The notes below the pieces were generated by a model that was not told the DNA's origin, did no database searches, and saw only the letters and a list, made by a program, of their open reading frames with translations. A stretch of DNA of 64,000 nt from Stappia stellulata DSM 5886 (GTDB lineage Bacteria; Pseudomonadota; Alphaproteobacteria; Rhizobiales; Stappiaceae). Below, one piece after another: positions 1 to 8,999 of this stretch (positions within the stretch are counted from its first letter, which is position 1; every line of letters begins with the position of its first letter). Made by a program: the position numbers and the translations under genes. The stretch spans positions 90,545-154,544 of the forward strand of contig NZ_KE384082.1 in assembly GCF_000423705.1 (NCBI RefSeq), written 5' to 3'.

Positions 1-553
1 GCGTCGGGACCCGTGTGAAGGTCGCCGTCATCTTGCTGTGGTCGGCGGTGACGTAATCCGGCACATCGCGCTCGGCGAGCTGCGTCGCCTCGATCACGGC
101 CGCGAGCTGACGGGACTTTTCACGAACCTCGATCACATCGCCCGGCTTGCAACGGTAGCTGGTGATGTTCACGCGACGGCCGTTGACCTTGACGTGGCCG
201 TGGTTCACGAACTGGCGCGCGGCAAAGACCGTCGGCACGAACTTCGCGCGATACACGACCGCGTCGAGACGGCGCTCCAGAAGACCGATCAGGTTTTCCG
301 AGGTGTCGCCCTTGAGGCGGGAAGCCTCGACGTAAATCTTGTGGAACTGCTTTTCGGAAATGTTTCCGTAGTAGCCCTTGAGCTTCTGCTTGGCACGCAG
401 CTGGACACCGAAGTCCGAGAGCTTGCCCTTGCGGCGCTGACCGTGCTGACCCGGGCCGTACTCACGGCGGTTTGCCGGAGACTTGGGACGACCCCAGATG
501 TTCTCGCCCATGCGGCGATCGAGTTTGTGCTTTACGCTGTGGCGCTTCGACAT
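1..553 (-). CDS. rpsD: 30S ribosomal protein S4, C-terminus cut by window edge
   Basis: This is the primary 16S rRNA-binding protein S4, a 30S assembly initiator. Reading leftward from the ATG at 553, the protein begins [18 protein letters not shown] and continues with the family-typical stretch [20 protein letters not shown]. The S4 RNA-binding domain follows ([14 protein letters not shown], then [19 protein letters not shown]). About 184 residues are present and the family is usually about 205, so roughly the last 20 lie beyond base 1. Nothing is odd in the visible part. It is transcribed leftward, in the same direction as murI and trmJ but separated from murI by a terminator-like hairpin, so it is probably its own unit. 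Confidence 0.97.
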   Translation of the reverse strand, partial: MSKRHSVKHKLDRRMGENIWGRPKSPANRREYGPGQHGQRRKGKLSDFGVQLRAKQKLKGYYGNISEKQFHKIYVEASRLKGDTSENLIGLLERRLDAVVYRAKFVPTVFAARQFVNHGHVKVNGRRVNITSYRCKPGDVIEVREKSRQLAAVIEATQLAERDVPDYVTADHSKMTATFTRVPT

Positions 554-690
554 TCGCGGTTCCTTCGCATTCGTCTGTTTTTCAAGGAAACACGCCCTCC
601 TCTCCTCGTCATCTCCATGAACCCACGGGGAAATCGAGGCGACAGGACCCCAAGCCAAACAGCGCCGGCATGGGCATCCACGGGTGCGTG

Positions 691-719
691 AAAAACAAGG
701 CGGGCCACAGGGACCCGCC
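691..719 (-). terminator. Probable terminator downstream of trmJ-murI
   Basis: On the minus strand a GC-rich stem (GGCGGG at 719-714 pairing with CCCGCC at 704-699) is followed by TTGTTTTTC. It lies about 90 bp past the murI stop codon and before rpsD. The fold was read by eye, not computed. Confidence 0.55.
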
Positions 720-810
720 AAGTCGCAGGATCCCTAGCCGACCCCCGCCCGCTTGTCAAACGGAACCCGCCGCACGAACCGCGCAAAACCGCCGTTTGCC
801 GGCGCGAGGT

Positions 811-1614
811 TCAGCTTGCGACCGCGAGAAGCCGCAACAGCGGTCCGAGATCCGCCCCCGATGTCGCAATCACCCGGTCGGGCGGGCGCTGTGCTTCGGC
901 CCCGGGCGCCGGCCCGCTCACCGAATCCCCAAGCACGACGGCGAGGCGCCGCGCAATCGCCGGCGCCGGATCGAGCCAGTCGACGTCCCACGGCGCGACC
1001 AGGCGCAGCTGCGGCAAAAGCAGCGGATAATGCGTACAGGCCAGCACCACGACATCGGTGCGCGCGCCATTCTTCGTCACGAAGCATGGCGCGATTTCCT
1101 GCGCCAGAACCTGCGCATCGATCTCCTTTCCGGCGATTGCCCCCTCCGCCAGCCGGGCAAGCCCGCGCGCACCGACAAGCGTGATCGCGGTGTCGGGTGC
1201 GAAACGGCGAATCAGATCGAACGTATAGTCGCGAACGACGGTCGCCGGGGTCGCCAGCACCGTGACCAGCCCGCTGCACGAGAGCTCTGCCGCCGGCTTG
1301 ATGGCCGGCACGGTGCCCACCACCGGAATGGAAAGCCGCGCGCGCAAGGGCGCCAGCACCAGGGTGGACGCGGTATTGCAGGCGATGACGACAGCGCAGG
1401 GCCGCAGCTCGTCGACAAGACGCGTCAGAAGCGCCACGCAATGGGCGGTCAGCGCCTCTTCGGGCCAGTCGCCATAGGGAAAGCCGGCATCGTCTGCGAC
1501 GTAACACAGGGGAAGCTGCGGCAGCAGATGACGGATCCGGCGCGCGACGCTCATGCCGCCGGCCCCGCTGTCGAAGACGAGAACCGGTGAGGCGAGCGGC
1601 GCGGGCGCGCTCAT
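811..1614 (-). CDS. murI: Glutamate racemase
   Basis: This enzyme interconverts L- and D-glutamate and supplies D-Glu for peptidoglycan in the cytoplasm. The 267-residue length fits the family. The N-terminal VFDSGAGGMSV loop is present, and both catalytic cysteines of the two-base mechanism are visible: C79 in ACNTAST and C193 in LACTHYPL. The ATG at 1614 overlaps the stop of trmJ by four bases (ATGA), so the two genes are probably translationally coupled. Confidence 0.95.
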   Translation of the reverse strand: MSAPAPLASPVLVFDSGAGGMSVARRIRHLLPQLPLCYVADDAGFPYGDWPEEALTAHCVALLTRLVDELRPCAVVIACNTASTLVLAPLRARLSIPVVGTVPAIKPAAELSCSGLVTVLATPATVVRDYTFDLIRRFAPDTAITLVGARGLARLAEGAIAGKEIDAQVLAQEIAPCFVTKNGARTDVVVLACTHYPLLLPQLRLVAPWDVDWLDPAPAIARRLAVVLGDSVSGPAPGAEAQRPPDRVIATSGADLGPLLRLLAVAS

Positions 1615-2474
1615 TGTTCGCTGTCGGCGGCCGGGCCGTCGCTTTTGTCCCCGCGCGGCTCCTCGCGCGGCCCCTCGCGCGGACGCGTCGGCCGTCGCTC
1701 GAGCGCCGCGATCACGCCGCGAAGCGTCTTGACCTCCTGATCCGTCAGCGTCGCCTTTTGCAGGATGTTGCGCAGGTTACGCACCATGGAGGGGCGTTTT
1801 TCCGGCGGCCGGAAAAAGGTGACCCCGTCGAGCGCGCTTTCCAGATGCTCGAACAGCCGGACCAGGTCTTCCTTGCGCGCGGGCGGGTTCGTCACCTCGT
1901 CCAGGCGGAAGGGAAGCGCCCCGCGATTGGCCTTCACCCGCCACTCGTAGGCACACACGAGCACGGCCTGCGCGATGTTGAGCGATGCGAAATCCGGATC
2001 GACGGGCAGCGTGACGATCTCGTCGGCAAGCGCCACCTCGTCGTTGTTGAGGCCCCAGCGTTCCCGCCCGAACAGATAGCCGACGCTTGCGCCCTTTGCT
2101 GCCAGTTGCGTGGCCGCCTCCGCCGCCTCGTCGGGCCCGCGCACGGGCTTTGGCACCTCGCGCGAGCGCGCCGTCGTCGCATAGACGAAGCTCAGGTCGG
2201 CAATGGCCTCCTCGACGCTGGAAAACACCTGCACACGGTCAATCACATGATCCGCGCGGCTGGCCGCCGCACGGGCCCGCTCGCTCGGCCAGCCGTCGCG
2301 CGGATTGACGATCCGCAGATCGACAAGCCCGAAGTTCGCCATGGCGCGGGCGGCCGTGCCGATGTTCTCGCCCAGCTGCGGCTCGCACAGGATGACGCAG
2401 GGCGGTGTCAGGTCGACGGACCGTGCCGACGGATCGATGGATGCGTTTCGTGTCATGGCGCGCAAATAGCCCAT
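1611..2474 (-). CDS. trmJ: SPOUT-family tRNA/rRNA 2'-O-methyltransferase, TrmJ type
   Basis: This is an SAM-dependent trefoil-knot (SPOUT) RNA methyltransferase. TrmJ methylates the 2'-OH of nucleotide 32 in tRNA anticodon loops. Family signatures are PCVILCEPQLGENIGTAARA near the N-terminus, the SAM-knot loop LFGRERWGLNNDEVALAD, and SLNIAQAVLVCAYEW. An RNA-binding helical tail (PARKEDLVRLFEHLE) and a charged, low-complexity C-terminus follow. Two starts are possible, ATG 2474 (MGYLRAMTRN) or ATG 2456 (MTRNASID); the second gives a more typical N-terminus. It is first in a leftward pair with murI. TrmJ is more likely than the related TrmL because of length and the C-terminal domain, but the exact target is not certain. 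Confidence 0.88.
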   Translation of the reverse strand: MGYLRAMTRNASIDPSARSVDLTPPCVILCEPQLGENIGTAARAMANFGLVDLRIVNPRDGWPSERARAAASRADHVIDRVQVFSSVEEAIADLSFVYATTARSREVPKPVRGPDEAAEAATQLAAKGASVGYLFGRERWGLNNDEVALADEIVTLPVDPDFASLNIAQAVLVCAYEWRVKANRGALPFRLDEVTNPPARKEDLVRLFEHLESALDGVTFFRPPEKRPSMVRNLRNILQKATLTDQEVKTLRGVIAALERRPTRPREGPREEPRGDKSDGPAADSEQ

Positions 2475-2606
2475 CGCGGGGGACTTTTCCAGTGTTCACG
2501 CGAAGGGTGCGATCGGCGGCAATCCCGCATCGCCCCGACTGCAAAGCGGCGTTATACTCGCAACATTGAAAACAGTCTCCAATACGCAAATACAAGGAAG
2601 TCCGGC

Positions 2607-3191
2607 ATGAGCCAGCCGCAAACACAAACCGCAACACACAAGCCGCCGATTACCGAAGTCGTGCGCAACAAGTGGGGCTGGTTCCTCGCGCTCGGGGTTG
2701 CCCTGGTGATCGGCGGCTTCGCCATGATCACCGTTCCCCTGGCAAGCTCCATCGCGGTGACGCTCGTCATCGCCATCGTCTTTGCCGTCGGCGGCCTGTT
2801 GCAGATCTGGCATGCCTTTTCGGTCAAGAACTGGAGCGGCTTCCTGTGGGACATTCTCACCGGCATCATCGCACTGGTGGGCGGCGCCGCCGTCTACTTC
2901 AATCCGGTGATCGGCACCTTTGCGCTGACGCTTGTCGTCGCGGTGATTCTGCTGGCGCAGGGCGTCACGCAGATTCTGCTCGGCTTCAAGGTGCGCCCGC
3001 ATGACGGCTGGGGCTGGCTGGCGGGCGCCGGCGTGCTTTCCATCATCGCCGGCCTGTTGATCTGGTTCGAGTTCCCCACCTCCGCCTTGTGGGTCCTCGG
3101 CCTGTTCGGCGGCGTCGCGGTGCTGATGAACGGCTGGAGCTATATCGCGATCGCGTTGATCGCCCGCAAGGCCGGCACCGGCTCCGCGTGA
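2607..3191 (+). CDS. HdeD-family membrane protein
   Basis: This 194-residue protein is almost entirely transmembrane: about six hydrophobic segments separated by short loops, for example WGWFLALGVALVIGGFAMIT and LVVAVILLAQGVTQILLGF. The GG-rich segment pairs and the pattern of three repeated helical hairpins match the HdeD/DUF308 family, which includes the E. coli acid-resistance protein HdeD. The molecular activity of that family is not known. The start is ATG 2607; in-frame sequence further upstream is antisense to trmJ and is not coding. The gene is divergent from trmJ and convergent with the histidine kinase gene that follows. Confidence 0.85.
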   Translation: MSQPQTQTATHKPPITEVVRNKWGWFLALGVALVIGGFAMITVPLASSIAVTLVIAIVFAVGGLLQIWHAFSVKNWSGFLWDILTGIIALVGGAAVYFNPVIGTFALTLVVAVILLAQGVTQILLGFKVRPHDGWGWLAGAGVLSIIAGLLIWFEFPTSALWVLGLFGGVAVLMNGWSYIAIALIARKAGTGSA

Positions 3192-3200
3192 TCTGAAAAC

Positions 3201-3228
3201 GCGACGGCCGCTACTCGGCGGCCGTCGC
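3201..3228 (-). terminator. Hairpin terminator overlapping the end of the histidine kinase gene
   Basis: A perfect 10-bp inverted repeat (GCGACGGCCG at 3201-3210, CGGCCGTCGC at 3219-3228) has an 8-base loop. On the minus strand it is followed by GTTTTC. The TAG stop codon of the kinase gene (3211-3213) is inside the loop, so the right arm codes for the protein's last residues. Confidence 0.6.
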
Positions 3229-4638
3229 AACCGACCCGGAATCGCCGGCGGCGCCGGGGCCGAAATCGATGTAGAAATCGGCCCCCTCGCCCGGCGCGCT
3301 CGTTGCCCCCAACTCCCAGCCGTGTCTTTGCGCGATGGCCGAGCAGATCGCCAGTCCCATGCCCGTTCCGGCGTATTTCTCACGCCCGTGCAGACGACGA
3401 AACGGCTCGAAGACCTGCGCCTGATGGCGCATGTCGAAGCCGATGCCGTTGTCACGCACATGAATGCGGCGCGGCCGTCCGTCCGCATCGCGCGTGACGC
3501 GGACCTTCACCTCCGGCGGGTTGTCTTCGCGGTGAAACTTGACCGCATTGGCGATCAGGTTCTGGAAAAGCTGCTCCAGGAAAACGGGATCGCCCTCCAG
3601 CTCGGTCTCGCCGCCGGTCACGATGATGTCCGCCGAACTGTCGCGAATCTGCTCCGAAAGACTGTCACTGACCCGCGCGATCAGCGTGTCGAGGGACAAC
3701 CGCTCCCGGTCGAGCGTCCGGTCGGACGCGGCGGAATAATTCAGGAGGTTGGAGATCAGCGTCTTGGCCCGTCCGGCGGAGGCGCGCATGACGTTGGCGG
3801 CATAGTCGATCGTCTCGCTGTCGCGGTTTGCGATCCCTTCCAGCAGCAAGTCGCTGAACACGCCGATCTTGCGCACCGGCTCCTTGAGGTCGTGCGAGGC
3901 GAGGTTGTTGAACTGGGTCAACCGTTCGTTCGCGGAGCGCAAATCCGCATTCGCCCGCGCCAGTTCCTCGGTTCGCTCGGCGACACGCCGCTCAAGCTGT
4001 CCGCGCAGGCGCATCAGCTGACTGCGGTCGCGCAAAAGCAGCCCGCCCATCGACAGCCCCGCGACCAGCAGACCGATGATCAGGAACAGCACCGTGTCGA
4101 CGGTGTCGCTGAGAATGTCGCGCTGACGGGCGGCGGCCTCGCGCTGCAAACGATAGACGCTGGAGCGAAAGGCATCGAGCGTCGGCTGCAGCTCGCCGAG
4201 CTCTTTGCGCATCAACGCCGCCGCCGCAAGATCCCCGTTCGCCATGTTCGCCAGATGGGTATCCGCTCCGCGCACCACGCGCGTCAGGTCGGGCATCAGC
4301 GACGCGGAGCCGTCCACCCGGGCCAACTCGCGCCCGACCGCGCCCTCGCCCAGGCGGATCGCCCGGCTCCACAGGATATCGAAGCGCGACACCACCGGCT
4401 GGCGCAGGTCCTCGCGCCCCTCGTTGAGAATCAGTGTGTCGAGGGCATGCAGGACGTCCTTGTATTCGACGACCAATTGCGCGGAGAACCAGATAAGGCT
4501 TTGCCGGTATTCTGCCCGGTCCTCGTTGTTCTGCGTGCTCAAGGTGGAGATGACGACGAACAGCGACCCGGTGATGATCGCGACGCCCACCAGAAGTGTT
4601 ACGTAGAGCGTGCGCACCCACCTTGCGCTCAGTTCCAT
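3211..4638 (-). CDS. Membrane sensor histidine kinase with phytochrome-kinase-type HisKA domain
   Basis: This 475-residue kinase has TM1 at about 10-31, a periplasmic helical sensor of about 150 residues, TM2 at about 182-202, and a coiled coil (205-245). A HisKA domain has the phospho-acceptor H249 in NNLASHDLKEPVRKIG, and a HATPase domain follows with N box NLIANAVKFH, G1 box VRDNGIGFD and G2 box GTGMGLAI. The LASHDLKEP H-box is typical of kinases related to Cph1. No receiver is fused and no response regulator lies next to it, so the partner is elsewhere. Upstream in the same direction, 142 bp away, is a cysteine-free molybdopterin-fold exported protein that may act with its periplasmic sensor (inference). 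The signal sensed is unknown. Confidence 0.88.
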   Translation of the reverse strand: MELSARWVRTLYVTLLVGVAIITGSLFVVISTLSTQNNEDRAEYRQSLIWFSAQLVVEYKDVLHALDTLILNEGREDLRQPVVSRFDILWSRAIRLGEGAVGRELARVDGSASLMPDLTRVVRGADTHLANMANGDLAAAALMRKELGELQPTLDAFRSSVYRLQREAAARQRDILSDTVDTVLFLIIGLLVAGLSMGGLLLRDRSQLMRLRGQLERRVAERTEELARANADLRSANERLTQFNNLASHDLKEPVRKIGVFSDLLLEGIANRDSETIDYAANVMRASAGRAKTLISNLLNYSAASDRTLDRERLSLDTLIARVSDSLSEQIRDSSADIIVTGGETELEGDPVFLEQLFQNLIANAVKFHREDNPPEVKVRVTRDADGRPRRIHVRDNGIGFDMRHQAQVFEPFRRLHGREKYAGTGMGLAICSAIAQRHGWELGATSAPGEGADFYIDFGPGAAGDSGSVATAAE

Positions 4639-4780
4639 CGTGCTGTCTTTCGCCTGTTTCGCGCCGATGCCTGTCCCGCAGCGATTGCCTCAAGCCGAAC
4701 GGCGCATCCTGGGGTGGAATTCTACAGCCACCACGCCCGGGAGGAAAGCAGGAAGCAGTCCCGTCCGTATTGACCCGCCC

Positions 4781-5314
4781 CTATTGCGACGCCTGCCCGA
4801 CCACGGTCATGCCGTTCATTTGCCAGATCGCCCGCGAGTAATAGACCTCGGACCTCAGTTCCTCGCGCTCCGACCAGGGGTAGATCACGCGAACCGGTCC
4901 ACGCTGGCGCAGGCCGATGGGCTCGCCGTTCACACGCACCGCCAGGATGACATCGTAGTCACGGGTGTCGGAGACTGGAAACACCACGCGGTAATTGTTG
5001 AGCGCCACGGCAACGATGCTGTCGCCCTTCGCTCCGACATGGGCGAGAACATCGCGGATCAACGGTCCCGTGTAGGTCGTCAGTTCGTCGTTCCAGGGCG
5101 TGACAGTGACAACGTCGTGCATCCCGATCGCTTCCAGGTCCGCGCGGGTGAGTTGCAGGGGGACGGCACTGTCGATATTGCCGTCGATCCGAAAAACCGC
5201 CGATGTCTCCGCGGCCGCGCCCGCCATGCCGGCCACCGCGCCAAACAGGGCGACCACCGCGCCAAGCGCCAGCGCACGCAGTCGTGCGGTTGTCTTTCCG
5301 GTTCTCCGTCCCAT
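4781..5314 (-). CDS. Exported oxidoreductase-molybdopterin-fold protein lacking the cofactor cysteine
   Basis: This is a 177-residue exported protein. A basic N-terminus (MGRRTGKTTARLRALAL), a hydrophobic segment and an Ala-rich cleavage region near residue 35 form a signal peptide. The mature part (about 140 residues) resembles the sulfite-oxidase-type molybdopterin-binding fold: LTRADLEAIG, the TYTGPLIRDVLAHVGA segment and a terminal VYYSRAIWQMNGMTV. I find no cysteine anywhere in the protein, whereas catalytic members bind molybdenum through one conserved Cys. It is therefore probably a non-catalytic binding or sensing domain. It lies upstream of, and codirectional with, the histidine kinase gene, which suggests a shared signalling role (inference). 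The call rests on pattern recognition of a divergent fold. Confidence 0.65.
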   Translation of the reverse strand: MGRRTGKTTARLRALALGAVVALFGAVAGMAGAAAETSAVFRIDGNIDSAVPLQLTRADLEAIGMHDVVTVTPWNDELTTYTGPLIRDVLAHVGAKGDSIVAVALNNYRVVFPVSDTRDYDVILAVRVNGEPIGLRQRGPVRVIYPWSEREELRSEVYYSRAIWQMNGMTVVGQASQ

Positions 5315-5475
5315 ACCCTGTCACGCTCCCCTGTTCCGGCGCGGTCCAAAATGCCGCCGCCCGGTTTTTATGAACCGAACACCCCTTGTGACTTCCAACA
5401 GGGTGCGCCGAGCTTGCCCGTCTCGCAACCTGCATTTTGCCCTCGTCGTTTCGTATGATTGACGAACGCCTAGCT

Positions 5476-5503
5476 TTGCGTTTCGCCGCCCCTTTGCTAT
5501 AGG
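5476..5503 (+). promoter_or_regulatory. Candidate housekeeping promoter for icd
   Basis: TTGCGT (5476-5481) and TATAGG (5498-5503) are separated by 16 bp and lie about 105 bp before the icd ATG. The -10 overlaps a GCCCC/GGGGC inverted repeat. This is a sequence match only. The rest of the 293-bp interval 5315-5607 holds nothing else I can recognise. Confidence 0.35.
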
Positions 5504-5607
5504 GGCCGCGCGGCTGTTGCGGCGGCCTTCAGGGGCCGGCGACAATTGGCCCGAGGTTTCCGGCGCGGGACGCGCATAGCCACCCAAGACACGAGGTCAT
5601 CTGCACC

Positions 5608-6822
5608 ATGGCGAAGATTAAGGTTGTCAATCCGGTTGTCGAACTCGACGGCGACGAGATGACCCGGATCATCTGGGAATTTATCAAGAACAAGCTGATC
5701 CACCCCTACCTCGACATTGACCTGAAGTACTACGACCTCAGCATCGAGAAGCGTGACGAAACCGACGACCAGATCACGGTCGACGCAGCGAACGCGATCA
5801 AGGAACACGGCGTTGGCGTCAAATGCGCCACGATCACGCCGGACGAGGCCCGCGTCGAGGAGTTCGACCTCAAGCGCATGTACCGGTCTCCGAACGGCAC
5901 GATCCGCAACATTCTCGGCGGCGTCATCTTCCGCGAACCGATCATCATGAACAACGTGCCGCGTCTCGTGCCGGGCTGGACCCAGCCGATCATCGTCGGC
6001 CGTCACGCGTTCGGCGACCAGTATCGCGCCACGGACTTCCGCTTCCCCGGCAAGGGCAAGCTGACGGTGAAATTCGTCGGCGAGGACGGAACCGAGATCG
6101 AGCACGAGGTCTTCGACGCGCCGTCCTCCGGCGTCGCGATGGCAATGTACAACCTCGACGATTCGATCCGCGATTTCGCCCGCGCGTCGATGAACTACGC
6201 GCTGCAGCGCGGCGTTCCCTGCTACCTGTCGACCAAGAACACCATCCTCAAGGCCTATGACGGGCGCTTCAAGGACCTGTTCCAGGAAGTCTTCGACACC
6301 GAGTTCAAGGCGGCCTTCGAGGAAAAGAAGATCACCTACGAGCACCGCCTGATCGACGACATGGTCGCGGCGGCGCTGAAGTGGTCGGGCGGCTACGTCT
6401 GGGCCTGCAAGAACTACGACGGCGACGTCCAGTCCGACATCGTGGCCCAGGGCTTCGGCTCGCTCGGCCTGATGACCTCGGTGCTGATGACCCCGGACGG
6501 AAAGACGGTGGAAGCGGAAGCCGCCCACGGCACCGTCACCCGCCACTACCGCCAGCACCAGCGCGGCGAGGAGACCTCGACCAACCCGATCGCCTCGATC
6601 TTTGCCTGGACCCGTGGCCTTGCCCACCGCGCCAAGCTCGACGGCAACGACGATCTGGCCAAGTTCGCCGACACGCTGGAAAAGGTGTGCATCGACACGG
6701 TGGAATCCGGTCACATGACCAAGGATCTGGCGCTGCTCGTCGGCCCGGACCAGAAGTGGCTCACCACCAACGGTTTCCTCGACAAGATCGACGAGAACCT
6801 GCAGGCGGCAATGAACGGCTGA
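5608..6822 (+). CDS. icd: NADP-dependent isocitrate dehydrogenase
   Basis: This enzyme oxidatively decarboxylates isocitrate to 2-oxoglutarate in the TCA cycle, making NADPH. The 404-residue length and sequence match the type II (eukaryotic-like, homodimeric) IDH usual in alphaproteobacteria: start [20 protein letters not shown], substrate loop [12 protein letters not shown], metal/substrate segment [15 protein letters not shown], and the coenzyme-site region [14 protein letters not shown]. The ATG at 5608 starts the canonical N-terminus. It is a single gene closed by a strong terminator. Confidence 0.97.
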   Translation: MAKIKVVNPVVELDGDEMTRIIWEFIKNKLIHPYLDIDLKYYDLSIEKRDETDDQITVDAANAIKEHGVGVKCATITPDEARVEEFDLKRMYRSPNGTIRNILGGVIFREPIIMNNVPRLVPGWTQPIIVGRHAFGDQYRATDFRFPGKGKLTVKFVGEDGTEIEHEVFDAPSSGVAMAMYNLDDSIRDFARASMNYALQRGVPCYLSTKNTILKAYDGRFKDLFQEVFDTEFKAAFEEKKITYEHRLIDDMVAAALKWSGGYVWACKNYDGDVQSDIVAQGFGSLGLMTSVLMTPDGKTVEAEAAHGTVTRHYRQHQRGEETSTNPIASIFAWTRGLAHRAKLDGNDDLAKFADTLEKVCIDTVESGHMTKDLALLVGPDQKWLTTNGFLDKIDENLQAAMNG

Positions 6823-6846
6823 GCCGCATCGGCTTCGCTGAAACGG

Positions 6847-6879
6847 AAAAAGGGCGCCTTTCGGGGCGCCCTTTTTTTT
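6847..6879. terminator. Bidirectional terminator between icd and the chemoreceptor gene
   Basis: The stem GGGCGCC (6852-6858) / GGCGCCC (6865-6871) has a 6-base loop, an A-run on the left and eight T's on the right. It can stop transcription of icd from the left and of the convergent chemoreceptor gene (ending at 6936) from the right. Confidence 0.9.
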
Positions 6880-6935
6880 CGGTTGAGACCGTGCCCGCGA
6901 CCGTTTTCGCGGCACGGTCATGTCGGTGCGCCCGC

Positions 6936-8588
6936 TCAGGCCGCCCGTACGTCGGCGAGGAAGCGCTCCACGCGGGACTTGAGGGACTCGGCCCGCTGGC
7001 TGAGGTCCGCCGCCACACCGGTCACCTGCGTCGCCGCGGCACCGGTTTCGCTGGCCGAGTTCGTCACCTCGATGATGTTCGACGTGACTTCCCGGGTGCC
7101 CTCGGAGGCCTGTTCGACATTGCGGGCGATTTCGCTCGTTGCCGCCGTCTGTTCCTCGACCGCGGACGCGATGCTGGAAGCGATCTCGTTCACCTCGCCA
7201 ACGGTCACGCCGAACATCTGGATCGCCGACACGGCTTCTGCCGTCTCCACCTGGATGCTGGCAATCTGCTGGCTGATCTCCTCCGTCGCCTGAGCCGTCT
7301 GGGTGGCGAGCGCCTTCACTTCCGATGCAACGACCGCAAAGCCCTTGCCGGCCTCGCCCGCGCGCGCCGCCTCGATGGTGGCGTTCAACGCAAGCAGGTT
7401 GGTCTGCTGGGCAATGGCGGAAATGAGGTTCACCACTTCGCCGATCTTCTGGGCGGACGACGCCAGCCCCTGGACCTGACCGTCGGTGCGATTCGCTTCT
7501 GTCACCGCCCGGCCGGCAATGGCGGAGGACTGGGACACCTGTCGCGAAATCTCCTGGATCGAGGAGGAGAGCTCTTCCGTGGCGCTTGCCACGGTCTGCA
7601 CGTTCGCCGAGGCCTGTTCCGCCGCGCTGGCGACGGAGGTTGCACGATGGTTGGTGTCGCTGGCGATGCCGGACATGGAATGCGCGGTGCTCTGCATTTC
7701 CGTGGCGGCGCTTGCGACCACGCCCAACAGCTCGGAGATGTTGGCATCGAAGGACTGGGTCAGCTCCTCGATATGACGGGCGCGGGCGTCGCGCGCCGTG
7801 GCGGCCTCCATCTCACTGGCGGCCAGTTCCTCGGCCTTGATCATGTTTTCCTTGAACACGACGACGGCCTTGGCCATTGCCCCGATCTCGTCGCCATGGT
7901 CGAGCCCGGGAATGGCGATGGTCTTGTCGCCGCCGGCAAGCGTCCGCATCGCATTGGTGATGGTGGAAATCGGCCGCGCGATGCCTGTTCCAATGCTCCA
8001 CGCCGCGGCCAACCCGAGAATAACGCCTGCGGCGGCAACGATCAGCATGATCGTGACGGCACGTTCCATCTCCGCCGTCGCCCGCGGGCCGAGCGTATCC
8101 TGCAGGGTCTTGGACGCGAGCTTGAACTCCTCGAGTTCAGCGGCGATCTTCGGACCGATCACGTCGACGGTGCGGGCTGCAACATCGACCCGTCTCTCGC
8201 TGACCGCCTTGAGCGCCTGGAAAGCCTCGGTGTAGCTCGCAAGATCGCGCACGGCAGCGGCGACAAGCCGACCGGTATCGTTGCCGCTCACGATGTCTTC
8301 CAGTTCACCGAGAAGAGCGCGCGTCGACTGAAGCCGCGTCTCCACGATGTCGATATCGGCCTGCGACCCGGACATGAGGAAATTCTTCACCGCGATGCGG
8401 GCTTCGAGCAGGTTGGCCTGAACCCGGCCAGCCTCTGCGGTTTCCCGCGCCGCCTGGCGATAGACGGCGAAATCGCCATTGCTGCTGACAAGGGCGGCGA
8501 TCCCGATGGCACTGATCGTCAGCAACAGGACCAGAATAAATCCGAAGCCGCCAAAAACCTTCTTCGGGATCGATATTTTCTTGAGCAT
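6936..8588 (-). CDS. Methyl-accepting chemotaxis protein
   Basis: This is a 550-residue transmembrane chemoreceptor. TM1 is at about residues 10-31 (FGFILVLLLTISAIGIAAL), then a helical periplasmic domain of about 155 residues, TM2 at about 190-210, and a HAMP domain (GIARPISTITNAMRTLAGGD). A long signalling coiled coil follows, with the highly conserved hairpin tip seen around IAQQTNLLALNATIEAARAG. There is no C-terminal CheR/CheB-tethering pentapeptide. The ligand is not apparent; the periplasmic region looks like an all-helical bundle. No other che gene is near, and the flagellar genes are 22 kb away. Convergent with icd. Confidence 0.95.
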   Translation of the reverse strand: MLKKISIPKKVFGGFGFILVLLLTISAIGIAALVSSNGDFAVYRQAARETAEAGRVQANLLEARIAVKNFLMSGSQADIDIVETRLQSTRALLGELEDIVSGNDTGRLVAAAVRDLASYTEAFQALKAVSERRVDVAARTVDVIGPKIAAELEEFKLASKTLQDTLGPRATAEMERAVTIMLIVAAAGVILGLAAAWSIGTGIARPISTITNAMRTLAGGDKTIAIPGLDHGDEIGAMAKAVVVFKENMIKAEELAASEMEAATARDARARHIEELTQSFDANISELLGVVASAATEMQSTAHSMSGIASDTNHRATSVASAAEQASANVQTVASATEELSSSIQEISRQVSQSSAIAGRAVTEANRTDGQVQGLASSAQKIGEVVNLISAIAQQTNLLALNATIEAARAGEAGKGFAVVASEVKALATQTAQATEEISQQIASIQVETAEAVSAIQMFGVTVGEVNEIASSIASAVEEQTAATSEIARNVEQASEGTREVTSNIIEVTNSASETGAAATQVTGVAADLSQRAESLKSRVERFLADVRAA

Positions 8589-8809
8589 CGCATTCGCCTC
8601 ATACGCAGCTTACAGAGAAAGGCAGTCTCGACCGCAGTTCTCAAAGTCAAATGACCGCAAAAAACAGTTTCGCGTAGCGGTGTTAGAGTGAAGCCACTGA
8701 AGAGCTAGTTAATGACTACAACTGAAACGCCTGCTTGAAACGTCCTGAAATCTTGAGAACCTCAAAGGAAAGGCAAAATAAATTATCTGTAAAACATAAG
8801 GACCCGATC

Positions 8810-8910
8810 CTATCCAACCGCCGGATCACTGCACTCCAGTGCAATTTCCAATGCTGTTTTGGAAACGAGCGTATATCCACGCCCGGTAATCACCTGAACG
8901 ACCGTTAACG
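8810..8910 (-). pseudogene. Possible relic of an OmpR/PhoB-type winged-helix domain
   Basis: Read leftward, this stretch translates as SLTVVQVITGRGYTLVSK followed by TALEIALECSDPAVG and a stop at 8810. The (V/I)xGRGYxLV pattern is how the last strand-wing of OmpR/CadC-type DNA-binding domains ends. Only about 30 residues remain: an in-frame stop lies a few codons upstream and there is no start codon. It would be the 3' remnant of a regulator gene. The match is short and could be chance. Confidence 0.3.
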
Positions 8911-8981
8911 AGCCTGACGCCCTCCAGGTTTGCTAGGGAACGCGAAAAACCGTTAGGGCAAAAAATCGCTGTATCTTCCAA

Positions 8982-8999
8982 TGTGCAAATGATTGCACA
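8982..8999. repeat. Inverted repeat TGTGCAA-N4-TTGCACA
   Basis: This perfect 7-bp inverted repeat has a 4-base spacer and lies in non-coding DNA. It lacks a T-run, so a protein-binding site is more likely than a terminator. No regulator can be assigned. Confidence 0.4.

Noticed and set aside
472..1590. Plus-strand open frame opposite rpsD and murI
   Set aside because: Antisense to two recognised genes; no family features and no ribosome-binding site.
6381..8654. A plus-strand open frame of over 750 codons running from icd across the chemoreceptor gene
   Set aside because: It overlaps the end of icd out of frame and the whole chemoreceptor in antisense, and passes through the terminator.
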